64,000 nt of DNA. It comes from Amycolatopsis sp. CA-126428. GTDB lineage: Bacteria; Actinomycetota; Actinomycetes; Mycobacteriales; Pseudonocardiaceae. Both the position numbers and the translations under genes were made by a program. The notes below the pieces were generated by a model. The model had not been told where the DNA came from. It made no database searches and saw nothing but the letters and a program-made list of their open reading frames with translations. Shown here piece after piece: positions 1 to 7,776 of the stretch; within the stretch, counting starts at the first letter, position 1, and every line of letters starts with the position of its first letter. The stretch is taken from contig NZ_PPHF01000001.1 of the NCBI RefSeq assembly GCF_002904335.1, forward strand, positions 1 to 64,000, given 5' to 3'.

Positions 1-73
1 GAGGGGCGAGGTCCGGGAGGGGCGAGGTCCGGGAGGGGCGAGGTCCGGGAGGGGCGAGGTCCGGGAGGGGCGG
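1..73. repeat. 16-bp tandem repeat, about 4.5 copies
   Basis: The unit GAGGGGCGAGGTCCGG occurs four times perfectly (1-16, 17-32, 33-48, 49-64) followed by a partial copy to 73. It touches the window edge, so the true copy number is unknown. It lies just upstream of a response-regulator gene. The unit is not a palindrome and there are no spacers, so it is a simple minisatellite and not CRISPR. Confidence 0.95.
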
Positions 74-147
74 GGTGTGGGGCTTCCGCGGGGTTTGCGG
101 TGGCCTGTGCTCCGCTTTTGGGGTGGGGTTTGTGGCATCGTTGGCTG

Positions 148-825
148 GTGCGGATCTTGGTTGTTGAGGATGAACGGCGGCTTGCTGAGGCTCTGCGTGG
201 TGGTTTGGGTGCTGAGGGCTATGCCGTTGATGTTGCCTTCAACGGGCGGGATGCGCTTTGGTATGCCGGGGAGTGGTCCTATGCGGCCATCGTTCTTGAT
301 GTCATGCTGCCCGGGCTGAATGGGTATCGCGTGTGCCGGCGGCTTCGGGAACGGGGGGATCGGACTCCTGTTCTCATGCTCACCGCCAAAGATGGTGAGG
401 ATGACGAGATCGAGGCGCTCGATACCGGGGCCGATGACTTTCTGCCCAAGCCCTTCTCCTACGGGGTTCTTCTTTCGCGGCTGCGTGCTCTGATCCGGCG
501 GGGTGGGGCCACTCGGGCGGGGGTGCTCAAGCTGGGGGACCTTGAACTCGATCTGGCCAGCCGGACCTGCCGGCGTGGTAGCGCCGGCATTGCGCTCACC
601 GTCAAGGAGTTCGCTCTTCTTGCCTACCTCGTGCAGCGGGCCGGGCAGGTGGTCAGCAAAGGTGAACTCGTTGACAACCTCTGGGACTTCGCTGCCTCCG
701 CGACGGCCAATCTGGTCGAGGTGCACGTCAGTGCGCTGCGGCGAAAGATCGATCTTCCGTTCGGGGTGGAGACCATCCGGACCGTTCGCGGTGCCGGTTA
801 CCACGTGGTTGCCGCGGGGGCCTAG
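148..825 (+). CDS. OmpR/PhoB-family response regulator
   Basis: A 225-residue two-component response regulator. Residues 1-115 form a receiver domain with acidic pocket E7-D8, phospho-acceptor Asp51 (VLDVMLPG), Thr79 and Lys101 (PKPF). Residues about 125-222 form the winged-helix DNA-binding domain ([12 protein letters not shown], then [12 protein letters not shown] and [11 protein letters not shown]). I chose GTG148 because the receiver starts at once (VRILVVEDE); the frame stays open upstream to ATG100 but that stretch has no family match. No histidine kinase follows: the next gene is the convergent ald. A cognate kinase could lie beyond the left edge. Codon third positions hold more T (gtt, ctt) than in the following genes. 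Confidence 0.92.
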   Translation: MRILVVEDERRLAEALRGGLGAEGYAVDVAFNGRDALWYAGEWSYAAIVLDVMLPGLNGYRVCRRLRERGDRTPVLMLTAKDGEDDEIEALDTGADDFLPKPFSYGVLLSRLRALIRRGGATRAGVLKLGDLELDLASRTCRRGSAGIALTVKEFALLAYLVQRAGQVVSKGELVDNLWDFAASATANLVEVHVSALRRKIDLPFGVETIRTVRGAGYHVVAAGA

Positions 826-890
826 GTTCCGGCGTCGCGTCGCGCAGGCCGGCGCCCTGTCCGTAGTGGACGGACGGGCGTGAAATAAGG

Positions 891-926
891 GAGCGGGCTC
901 CTGCCGGGTGCGACAGGAACCCGCTC
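891..926 (-). terminator. Hairpin terminator after ald
   Basis: GAGCGGG at 891-897 and CCCGCTC at 920-926 pair, with an inner TCCTG/CAGGA pair around a short loop. It sits between the convergent response regulator and ald genes, so it may stop transcription from both sides. Confidence 0.75.
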
Positions 927-938
927 GGGGAAATGCGG

Positions 939-2054
939 TCAGGCGAGGACGGTGTCCAGCGGTGTGTGCGGGAGGTCGTGGGCCACCGCGACCGGGCCGT
1001 TCGTCAGGGCGCCGGCGTGCGTGTTGAGGCCCTTCGCGAGCGCCGCGTCGGCCTGCAGGGCGGCCTTCCAGCCGTGCTCGGCCAGCTGGACCGCGTACGG
1101 CAGCGTGACGTTCGTGAGGCCGTAGGTCGACGTCCGGGGCACCGCGCCCGGCATGTTCGCGACGCAGTAGAACACCGACTCGTGCACCGTGTAGGTCGGG
1201 TCGTCGTGCGTGGTCGGACGCGAGTCGGCGAAGCAGCCACCCTGGTCGATCGCGATGTCCACGAGCACGCTGCCCGGCTTCATGCGGGCCACCAGGTCGT
1301 TCGAGACCAGCTTCGGCGCCTTCGCGCCGGGGACCAGCACCGCGCCGATGACCAGGTCGGCCTGCAGCACGGACTCCTCCACCGAGAGGCGGGTCGAGGT
1401 CACCGTGCGGATGCGGCCGCCGAAGTCGTTGTCGATCTGGCGGAGGCGGTCGACGTTGGTGTCGAGGATCTCGACGTCCGAGCCGAGGCCGAGCGCGACG
1501 CGGGCGGCGTTCAGGCCCGCGACCCCGCCGCCGATGACGACGACGCGGGCCGGGTGCACGCCCGGGATGCCGCCGGGCAGCACACCGCGGCCGCCGCTCG
1601 GCTTCATCAGGGAGAACGCGCCGACCTGCGGGGCCAGCCGGCCGGCGACCTCGGACATCGGGGCGAGCAGCGGCAGCGCACCGGTCGCGGTCTGCACCGT
1701 CTCGTAGGCGATCGCGGTGGTGCCGGCCGCCAGCAGCGCGTCGGTCAGCGGCCGGTCGGCGGCGATGTGCAGGTACGTGAAGAGGACCTGGTCGCGCCGG
1801 AGCCGGCCGTACTCCTCGGCGATGGGTTCCTTGACCTTGAGGACGAGCTCGCCCTCGGCCCAGGTCTCCTCGGCGGTGGTGAGGATCTTCGCGCCGGCGG
1901 CGACGTACTCCTCGTCGGTGATGGACGAACCCATCCCGGCGCCGGTCTCGACGAAGACGTCGTGCCCCCGGCCGGCCAGCTCGTGCACCCCGGCCGGGGT
2001 CAGCGCGACCCGGTATTCGTGCTTCTTGATCTCACGGGGAACGGCGATACGCAC
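939..2054 (-). CDS. ald: Alanine dehydrogenase
   Basis: NAD-dependent L-alanine dehydrogenase (L-alanine + NAD+ + H2O to pyruvate + NH4+ + NADH), cytoplasmic. The 371-residue length is exactly that of the family. The N-terminus [16 protein letters not shown] is diagnostic. Catalytic Lys75 (LKVKEP) and His96 (YLHIAAD) fall at the positions known in mycobacterial Ald, the Rossmann motif is VIGGGVAG, and the IDQGG motif carries the catalytic Asp. The GTG at 2052-2054 is chosen because AGGAGG lies six bases upstream; the frame extends to 2105 but without support. It is monocistronic, with a hairpin at 891-926 downstream. No AsnC-type regulator is adjacent. Confidence 0.97.
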   Translation of the reverse strand: MRIAVPREIKKHEYRVALTPAGVHELAGRGHDVFVETGAGMGSSITDEEYVAAGAKILTTAEETWAEGELVLKVKEPIAEEYGRLRRDQVLFTYLHIAADRPLTDALLAAGTTAIAYETVQTATGALPLLAPMSEVAGRLAPQVGAFSLMKPSGGRGVLPGGIPGVHPARVVVIGGGVAGLNAARVALGLGSDVEILDTNVDRLRQIDNDFGGRIRTVTSTRLSVEESVLQADLVIGAVLVPGAKAPKLVSNDLVARMKPGSVLVDIAIDQGGCFADSRPTTHDDPTYTVHESVFYCVANMPGAVPRTSTYGLTNVTLPYAVQLAEHGWKAALQADAALAKGLNTHAGALTNGPVAVAHDLPHTPLDTVLA

Positions 2055-2190
2055 GGTCGGCCTCCTGGGTCGGTCTGCGTCCGGAATTCGGTGCGGTGTT
2101 GCCACTCACGGTGAACCACCCGGACGGCGGTGTCATCGTGCTGAGCGAACAGTTCGGAGCCGTATTCATGGTTCCATGAGAACAAGGTCC

Positions 2191-2221
2191 TTGACTTCGA
2201 CTTCACTTGAAGTTGCAGCGT
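2191..2221 (+). promoter_or_regulatory. MerR-type promoter with 19-bp spacer
   Basis: TTGACT at 2191-2196 and CAGCGT at 2216-2221 are separated by 19 bp, the overlong spacer typical of MerR-activated promoters. An imperfect 20-bp dyad lies inside (ACTTC ... GAAGT, 14 of 20 positions symmetric). The predicted start is at about 2228, which is the ATG of the oxidoreductase, so the mRNA would be leaderless. No MerR gene is present nearby. Confidence 0.55.
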
Positions 2222-2227
2222 TGCGGC

Positions 2228-3163
2228 ATGCGTGCGGTGTGGTTGAGAGAGTTCGGCGGTCCGGAGGTCCTGGTCCCGGGGGAGGCACCGGACCCGGTCC
2301 CCGGGCCGGGGCAGGTGCTGGTCGAGGTGGTGTTCGCGAACACCACCTTCGTCGAGACGCAGTTCCGGGCGGGCGCTCCGGGGCCGTTCCGGGCGTCGCT
2401 GCCGGTGATCCCGGGCAACGGCGTCGGCGGCGTCATCAGCGCGGTCGGTGCGGGGGTGGACCCGGGGCTGGCGGGGCAGCGGGTGGTCACGTCGACCGGC
2501 GGCTCCGGCGGGTACGCCGAGCGCGTCGCGGTGGACGCGGCGGCGGTGTTCGAGGTACCGCCCGGGCTGTCGCTCGACGCGGCGGTGGCGCTGCTCGCGG
2601 ACGGGCGGACGGCGACCGGCTTGGTCCATGCGACCAGGGTGCGCCCGGGCGATCGAGTCCTGGTCGAGGCGGCGGCGGGCGGCGTCGGCGGCCTGCTGGT
2701 GCAGCTGGCGAAGGCGGCGGGAGCGACGGTGATCGGCGCGGCGGGCGGGCCGGCGAAGGTGGCGCACGTGCGCGGGGCCGACGTCGTGACCGACTACCTG
2801 CGGCCGGACTGGACGGTCTCGGCCGGCCCGGTGGACGTCGTGTTCGACGGCGTGGGCGGGGCGATCGGCACGGCGGCGTTCGGGCTGCTGCGCCGGGGTG
2901 GCCGGATGGCGGTGTACGGGCTGGCGGGCGGTTCGTGGGCCGAAGTGTCCGAAGAGGACGCCGCGGCGCGGGGAGTTTCGCTGGTGCGCTCGATCGGAGA
3001 GCCGGCGCAGCTGCGCGCGTTCACGGAGGCGGCGCTGGCCGCGGCGGCGACGGGGAGCCTGGTACCGGTGATCGGCCAGCGGTTCCCGCTGGAGAAGGCG
3101 GCGGACGCCCACTCGGCGATCGAGTCGCGCGCGACGGTGGGGAAGACGTTGCTGGTCACATGA
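2228..3163 (+). CDS. Zinc-independent NADPH:quinone oxidoreductase (MDR family)
   Basis: A 311-residue medium-chain dehydrogenase/reductase of the quinone oxidoreductase branch. The start MRAVWLREFGGPEVL is the family N-terminus. The GroES-like fold spans residues 1-120. The nucleotide-binding motif AAAGGVGGLLVQLAK lies near residues 152-166. The zinc-ligand cysteines of alcohol dehydrogenases are missing. Such enzymes reduce quinones or enones with NADPH. ATG2228 is preferred over the in-frame ATG2207, because it matches the family start and the predicted transcription start. The stop overlaps the next gene by ATGA, so the two are cotranscribed. A MerR-type promoter suggests induction by a reactive small molecule (inference). 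Confidence 0.9.
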   Translation: MRAVWLREFGGPEVLVPGEAPDPVPGPGQVLVEVVFANTTFVETQFRAGAPGPFRASLPVIPGNGVGGVISAVGAGVDPGLAGQRVVTSTGGSGGYAERVAVDAAAVFEVPPGLSLDAAVALLADGRTATGLVHATRVRPGDRVLVEAAAGGVGGLLVQLAKAAGATVIGAAGGPAKVAHVRGADVVTDYLRPDWTVSAGPVDVVFDGVGGAIGTAAFGLLRRGGRMAVYGLAGGSWAEVSEEDAAARGVSLVRSIGEPAQLRAFTEAALAAAATGSLVPVIGQRFPLEKAADAHSAIESRATVGKTLLVT

Positions 3164-3576
3164 TCGACGACTTCCTCGCCCGCCCGCTGACGGCCCGGGT
3201 GGCCACGGACGGGCCGACGGTCCGGCCCACCTGGTACCTGTGGGAGGACGGCGCGTTCTGGATCCTCAGCGGCCCGTGGTCACGCCTGCCGGCGCTGCTT
3301 CGTTCGCGGCCCCGGGTGGCGCTTTGCGTTGATGTTTGTGACCTCGAGACCGGGGTGGTCCTGCAGGTTTTGGCGAGCGGTGACGCCGAGGTGCGGCCGT
3401 TCGACGTGGCGCGGGGGCGGCGGAAGCTGGTGCGGTACCTGGGGGCTGACGAGCAGCGGTGGGATCCGCGGTTCCGCGAGTACCTGCACGGGGACGTCGG
3501 CGCGGTCTGGGTGTACCTGCGGCCGTCGCGGCTGGTGGCGAAGGACCTCGGTTACGAGGTGCCGGAGACGCCGTGA
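3160..3576 (+). CDS. PPOX-class (pyridoxamine 5'-phosphate oxidase-like) flavin/F420 protein
   Basis: A 138-residue small split-barrel protein of the pyridoxamine 5'-phosphate oxidase superfamily. The order 'DFLARPLTARVAT', 'RPTWYLWEDGAFWILS' and 'LLRSRPRVALCVDV' is typical of the actinobacterial F420/FMN-binding branch, followed by 'VLASGDAEV' and a C-terminal WVYLRPSRLVAKDLGY. The substrate cannot be told from sequence. ATG3160 overlaps the stop of the oxidoreductase (ATGA), so both probably act in one redox response. The stop runs into the hairpin at 3573-3608. Confidence 0.85.
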   Translation: MIDDFLARPLTARVATDGPTVRPTWYLWEDGAFWILSGPWSRLPALLRSRPRVALCVDVCDLETGVVLQVLASGDAEVRPFDVARGRRKLVRYLGADEQRWDPRFREYLHGDVGAVWVYLRPSRLVAKDLGYEVPETP

Positions 3577-3608
3577 AGGCCCCCTCGGGGAGCCGAGGAG
3601 GCCTTCAC
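3573..3608. terminator. Bidirectional hairpin terminator
   Basis: GTGAAGGCC (3573-3581) pairs with GGCCTTCAC (3600-3608), and an inner CCTCGG/CCGAGG pair lengthens the stem. It lies between the convergent PPOX gene and metalloprotease gene and includes the PPOX stop codon. Confidence 0.85.
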
Positions 3609-3633
3609 GGATTCCGCCGCGGGAAACGGAGGC

Positions 3634-4554
3634 TCAGGCGCGGTACGCCGACCACGCGCTCTTCATCCGCGAGGTCTGGCCCGCGGTGAACTCGTACATG
3701 CAGCTGTCGTAGCTGTAGTCCATGAAGTTGTGGACCGGGTCCTTGCCCGTCGAGGTGCAGGTGTCCTTGTTCGCCGGGCAGCCCGACGTCGCCGTCGCTT
3801 CGGCCGGGGTGTCCGAGACGTAGTCGCCCGAGCCGGAGCAGCCGCCCTGGAACGTGTGGTAGAGGCCCATCCAGTGGCCGACCTCGTGGGTTGCCGTGTC
3901 GCCCTCGTTGAAGTTCGTCGCCGAGCGGCCCGGGAGGGACTCGTCCAGCAGCACCACGCCGTCCAGCTTCGGCTGCGAGCTGTAGTTCGACGGGAACGTC
4001 GCCCAGCCGAGCAGGTCGTCGCCGAGGTTGGCGGTGTAGACGTTCAGCGCGTTCTTGCCGCCCTTGCGCAGCGCGTTCTTCATGTTGCGCTCGGCCGAGG
4101 TGCCGTCGGTGATGCCGTTGTACCAGGTGGAGTTGTTCGTGTAGTCGGTGCTCACGAGCGAAAAGCTGAAGCCGCTCGACGCGTAGGCGCTGTTCAGGAC
4201 CGAGATCTGCTTGCTGATCGTCGACGCGGGGAGGTTGCCGGTCGAACCGCTGGTGATCACGTGGAAGTACACCGGGATCGAGACCGCCGCGGCGGCCTCG
4301 GCCGAACGCGCCGAACGCTTGCCGGCGAGCTTGCTCTGCATGTCCGCCTCGATGCGGGCCGCCTCGGCCGGGGACACCGAGTCGGCGTGACCGTCCTTGC
4401 TGCGGTCCGCGGCGTGGGCGGGGGTGAAGCAGTCGCCGCTCGGCGCCGCGACGGCGCTCCCGGCTCCTGCGGCCGGGACGACCAGGGCGACCAGGGAGAG
4501 CGCGGACACCGCACCCAGCTTGATGGCCTTACCGAACCGCTCCGAACTGCTCAT
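3634..4554 (-). CDS. Secreted zinc metalloprotease, M43 (cytophagalysin)-like
   Basis: A 306-residue exported protease. Residues 1-37 form a signal peptide (hydrophobic core [17 protein letters not shown]). The active site [11 protein letters not shown] at residues 223-233 fits HExxHxxGxxH, and a Met-turn region follows ([12 protein letters not shown], residues 275-285). Cys239, Cys259, Cys266 and Cys285 are probably disulfide-bonded, as in M43 enzymes. Residues 40-90 look like a short propeptide. A GAGGAG ribosome site precedes the ATG by seven bases. It is monocistronic. The 164 bp upstream (4555-4718) hold no gene and presumably the promoter. Confidence 0.92.
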   Translation of the reverse strand: MSSSERFGKAIKLGAVSALSLVALVVPAAGAGSAVAAPSGDCFTPAHAADRSKDGHADSVSPAEAARIEADMQSKLAGKRSARSAEAAAAVSIPVYFHVITSGSTGNLPASTISKQISVLNSAYASSGFSFSLVSTDYTNNSTWYNGITDGTSAERNMKNALRKGGKNALNVYTANLGDDLLGWATFPSNYSSQPKLDGVVLLDESLPGRSATNFNEGDTATHEVGHWMGLYHTFQGGCSGSGDYVSDTPAEATATSGCPANKDTCTSTGKDPVHNFMDYSYDSCMYEFTAGQTSRMKSAWSAYRA

Positions 4555-4718
4555 GGAGGTACTCCTCTGGCAACGACCCGGCTACCCGGGGTGGTGAGGA
4601 GAAAATGCGGCACGCGATCTTCGGAATCCACCATCTTTCGGCTGGAAAGGACAATCCGAACGATCGGCGCGATCCATGCGGAGTAACGCATGGGTGAAAC
4701 GCTGGGCCGAACGGCCCA

Positions 4719-6275
4719 TCAGCTCCAGCGCACGGCGACGAGCTGGGTCAGCAGGGCCAGCCGGACGTCGGGGTCGTCGAGGTCCAGCGGCACCAGTTCG
4801 AGCAGCTTCCGCATCCGGTACCGCAGGGTGTTCGGGTGGATCCGCAGCTCCCGCGCCGCCGCCCGCGGGTCGCCGGGGTGCCGCAGCCACTCGTAGAGCG
4901 TCTCGACGTACCCGGCCTTGCCCGATTCGTCGTGCGCGCGCAGGGTGCCCAGCGGGCCGAGGTCGGCGACCCGCGCCGCCGAGGCCGCCGTCGCGCCGCG
5001 GTGCAGCGTCAGCGCCGTCCAGGCCTCGTCGAAGGCGATCACGCGCGCGGCGAGGATCTCGGTGCGCAGCAGGCCGAGGGCTTCGTCGGCCTGGGCGCGC
5101 GACGCCGAGAGGTCGCCGATCCCGCCGGGGGAGCCCGCCGCCGCGCGGGAAGCGCCGCCGCGCCGCGACGCCGGTTGCGCGTCCAGGGCCTGCCGCAGCT
5201 CGGTCCAGCCGCCCGGACCCGGGCGGTCCGGCACCACGGCGTAGAGCAGCCCGCCGAGCTCGGTCGCCACCGGGCGGCTGCCGATGCCCTGGGAGATCCG
5301 TTCGAGCAGGGCGAGCCGCAGGCCCTCGGCGTCGCGCCCGTCGCCGCCGGTGACCTCGATGACGACCACGCGGTGCGGCTCGTCGGACAGGTCCAGCTCC
5401 GCCATCGCCTTGCGCGGGTTCGCCCGGCCTTCGAGCACCTCGCGCAGCAGCTCGGCCGACGCGCGGCGCTGGGCGTCGGTGTGCGCGCGCCGCCGCAGCA
5501 GGTGCAGCGCGACGACCGGGGCGGCGTCGGCGAACGCGGCCGCGCGCTCGTCGGACACCGGCCCGGCGACCACCGCCCACATCGACCCGAGCAGCTCGCC
5601 GCCCATCCGGATCGGCACGATCAGCCGCGGCAGCGTGCCGTCGCGCTGGGCCGGGACGAAGATCGTCTGCCGGCCGCGGGACAGCTCGCGGAACACCCCG
5701 CGCGACCGGAACCGCGCGAGGACGTCGTCGGGGATGCGGCGGCCCATGATCGTGGCGACGCGGGCGGGGTCGGTCAGGTCCTGGCGCGCGGAGTAGGCGA
5801 GCACGCGCGAGTTGGTGTCCTCGATGGTCACCGGCGCGTCGACGACGCTCGCGACGGCGTCGGCCAGCCGGAACAGGTCACCGGATCCGGGGTCGAGGTC
5901 CTCGGACTCGTCGGCGAGGGCGTCGAGCACGGTCCGCAGCAGCCAGACGAGCTGCGCCCACGACGTCGCGGCGTGGACCTGGATCAGCGCGATCCCGCTG
6001 GCCTTCGCGGCCCGCTTCACCGCCGGTTTCGCGGCCAGCGGCGGCTTGAGCAGCACCGCGGCGGCGCCTTGCCCGGCGCTCTGCTTCACCAGCTCGGCGG
6101 CGTCTTCGGGCCCGGTCGTGGCGACGCCGAGCACGAGGTCGCCGGCGGACAGCGTGAGCGCCCCGCCGGGTTCGGCGATGACGACGTCTGCGACCGCGGG
6201 CGAGTCTTCGGGCACCTGGAGCGCGTGGAGCAGCGTCGGCCCCACCCGGTCGACCACGCTCCGCACCGAAACCAC
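4719..6275 (-). CDS. PucR-family transcriptional regulator
   Basis: A 518-residue regulator of the PucR/CdaR type. The N-terminal PucR ligand-binding region covers about residues 10-140 (TLLHALQVPEDSPAVADVVI). A GAF-like central region follows (TIEDTNSRVLAYSA, residues about 170-310). The C-terminal PucR helix-turn-helix is ELRIHPNTLRYRMRKLLEL near residues 475-500. Members usually control purine, amino-acid or amine catabolism. GTG6275 is chosen because the conserved region begins there and the frame upstream covers the divergent methyltransferase. No clear ribosome site is present; an AAGAAT box six bases ahead suggests a leaderless message. Its target is not evident; the divergent methyltransferase is the nearest candidate. 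Confidence 0.88.
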   Translation of the reverse strand: MVSVRSVVDRVGPTLLHALQVPEDSPAVADVVIAEPGGALTLSAGDLVLGVATTGPEDAAELVKQSAGQGAAAVLLKPPLAAKPAVKRAAKASGIALIQVHAATSWAQLVWLLRTVLDALADESEDLDPGSGDLFRLADAVASVVDAPVTIEDTNSRVLAYSARQDLTDPARVATIMGRRIPDDVLARFRSRGVFRELSRGRQTIFVPAQRDGTLPRLIVPIRMGGELLGSMWAVVAGPVSDERAAAFADAAPVVALHLLRRRAHTDAQRRASAELLREVLEGRANPRKAMAELDLSDEPHRVVVIEVTGGDGRDAEGLRLALLERISQGIGSRPVATELGGLLYAVVPDRPGPGGWTELRQALDAQPASRRGGASRAAAGSPGGIGDLSASRAQADEALGLLRTEILAARVIAFDEAWTALTLHRGATAASAARVADLGPLGTLRAHDESGKAGYVETLYEWLRHPGDPRAAARELRIHPNTLRYRMRKLLELVPLDLDDPDVRLALLTQLVAVRWS

Positions 6276-6312
6276 AAGACCATTCTTGCCGAGAAACCGC
6301 TGGAAGGCTCGG

Positions 6313-6318
6313 TAGGGT
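6313..6318 (+). promoter_or_regulatory. -10 box TAGGGT, leaderless start
   Basis: TAGGGT ends seven bases before the GTG of the methyltransferase gene, which fits a leaderless actinobacterial transcript. No good -35 hexamer is seen at 17-18 bp. Confidence 0.45.
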
Positions 6319-6325
6319 CGGTGCG

Positions 6326-6946
6326 GTGAGCGAAGCCCGGCGGATCGTGGAAAGCGGTTACGACAGCGTGGCGGAGCGGTACCTCGAGTGGAGTGCGCGG
6401 ATCGCGGACGACCCGCGGTCGCGGTTCCTGGGGGAGCTGACCGGCCGGCTCGACGACGGCGTCCGGGTGCTCGACCTCGGCTGCGGCGCCGGGGTGCCGA
6501 GCACCGCCGCGCTCGCCGAACACCACGACGTCCTCGGTGTCGACCTCTCCGCGGCGCAGCTGGAACTGGCGCGGCGGAACGTCCCCGGCGCGCGGTTCGA
6601 GCGGGGCGACCTGACCGCACTGTCCTTTCCGGACGGCAGCTTCGCCGCCGTGACGGCGTTCTACTCGGTGCTGCACGTGCCCCGGGAGGAGCACGGCGCG
6701 CTCTTCGCGCGGATCGCCGCCTGGCTGCGTCCCGGCGGCTGGTTCCTGGCCGCGCTCGGGTGCAGCGAAGCGAACGGCGTCGAGGCCGGCTGGCTCGGCG
6801 CGCCGATGTTCTTCAGCAGCCACGCGCCCGCGGAAAACCGGCGGCTGCTCGAAACGGCCGGGTTCACCCTCGAGGTGGACGAGATCGTGACGATGCGGGA
6901 GCCGGAGGGGCCGGCGACCTTCCACTGGGTGCTCGGCCGGCGCTGA
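6326..6946 (+). CDS. Class I SAM-dependent methyltransferase
   Basis: A 206-residue methyltransferase with motif I VLDLGCGAGVPS (residues about 50-61), the acidic motif II residue in DVLGVDLS, and a motif III-like region (RFERGDLTALSFPDGSFAAV) followed by FYSVLHVPREEH. This is the methyltransferase 11/25 type that acts on small molecules. The acceptor is unknown. It is divergent from the PucR regulator with about 50 bp between starts. A strong hairpin terminator follows at 6953-6995, so it is a single-gene unit. Confidence 0.88.
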   Translation: MSEARRIVESGYDSVAERYLEWSARIADDPRSRFLGELTGRLDDGVRVLDLGCGAGVPSTAALAEHHDVLGVDLSAAQLELARRNVPGARFERGDLTALSFPDGSFAAVTAFYSVLHVPREEHGALFARIAAWLRPGGWFLAALGCSEANGVEAGWLGAPMFFSSHAPAENRRLLETAGFTLEVDEIVTMREPEGPATFHWVLGRR

Positions 6947-6952
6947 GCCGGG

Positions 6953-6995
6953 GCCTGCCGGGGCGGTGGCGGGCGGACGCGCCGCCCCGGCAGGC
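6953..6995 (+). terminator. Hairpin terminator
   Basis: GCCTGCCGGGGCGG at 6953-6966 pairs perfectly with its complement at 6982-6995 (14-bp stem, 15-base loop), directly after the methyltransferase stop. Confidence 0.8.
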
Positions 6996-7292
6996 GTTCA
7001 GGGGGGATCGCGCACGGTGCTCCGGTGATTTCGGGAATGCCGGACCCGCCGATCGATCCTCGGGTCCGGAGAGGCGCCGACTCTATTTCATCCCGGCGAT
7101 CCGTCCCAGCCGGTTCCCCCATTCATCGCAACGGTGGAAAACTCCTGCCGGAGATCCCGGAAGAGCGAAAAGAAACCGCCCGTGGTGCCGGAAGCCCTTG
7201 TGGCCAGCGAAACCCGCCCCGGTGGGCCCGCGGATCGGGCGTGTGGCATCCTCTCGCGATCGACCGGGAGGTTTCGCCGGGGAAAGTGCGAG
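6996..7292. other. Gene-free stretch
   Basis: About 300 bases between the terminator and the next gene. Short frames run through it, but none has a family match or a ribosome site. The base composition is slightly poorer in GC than the flanks. It presumably holds the promoter of the downstream small gene, though I cannot point to clear -35/-10 boxes. Confidence 0.5.
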
Positions 7293-7718
7293 GTGGCCGG
7301 CTTGTACGGACGTGACGTGGCGGAATGGCAAAAGATGATCGACGCGGGCAAGGCGATTTTGATCGCGCGCGCGGTCGTGGACCGGACGACTTCCTTCGGT
7401 GAATTCGCCGCCGCGCTGATCCGGCGCACCGGGGTGGCCGGGTTCGACTTCACCACCGGCGAGGGCCGCGCGAGCATGGCCCGGCTGCTCGACCGCATCT
7501 CCGAAGCCGGGTTCGACGAGGCGGGCGGGCGGCTGCTCGGCGCGCTCGTCCGCGACCTCGGTGCGGAGGACGCCGGGCCCGGCTTCTACCGGCTCGCGAG
7601 CCGCAAGGGCCTGGCCGTGCCCCGCACCCGTGGCGGGCGGCGGCTGTTCTGGGCCCAGCACGTCCGCGAGCTGCACGAACACTTCGCCGGGGTCGGCCGG
7701 CGGCCCGCGGTGGGGTGA
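7293..7718 (+). CDS. Conserved hypothetical protein (141 aa)
   Basis: A 141-residue soluble protein of unknown function. It is mostly helical in appearance (AEWQKMIDAGKAILIARAVV, MARLLDRISEAGFDEAGGRL) and ends in a basic segment (LASRKGLAVPRTRGGRRLFW) followed by HVRELHEHFAGVG. No catalytic motif, signal peptide or membrane segment is seen. GTG7293 is chosen because the composition turns protein-like there and a GGGGAAAG stretch lies upstream; the frame is open from ATG7134. It converges with the monooxygenase gene. Confidence 0.6.
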   Translation: MAGLYGRDVAEWQKMIDAGKAILIARAVVDRTTSFGEFAAALIRRTGVAGFDFTTGEGRASMARLLDRISEAGFDEAGGRLLGALVRDLGAEDAGPGFYRLASRKGLAVPRTRGGRRLFWAQHVRELHEHFAGVGRRPAVG

Positions 7719-7776
7719 CCACCCGAGTGGCTGCCCCGAACCGCGGGCTCCGCGCGAAGCCGGAGAAGCGGCGCGG

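Noticed and set aside
1..73. Possible CRISPR array
   Set aside because: The 16-bp units abut one another with no spacers and no cas genes are near.
2000..3112. 370-codon minus-strand frame across the ald promoter and oxidoreductase
   Set aside because: Arg/His/Pro-rich shadow overlapping two real genes and a promoter; no domain.
4836..6329. 497-codon + strand frame opposite the PucR gene
   Set aside because: Low-complexity translation; the PucR helix-turn-helix on the minus strand is convincing.
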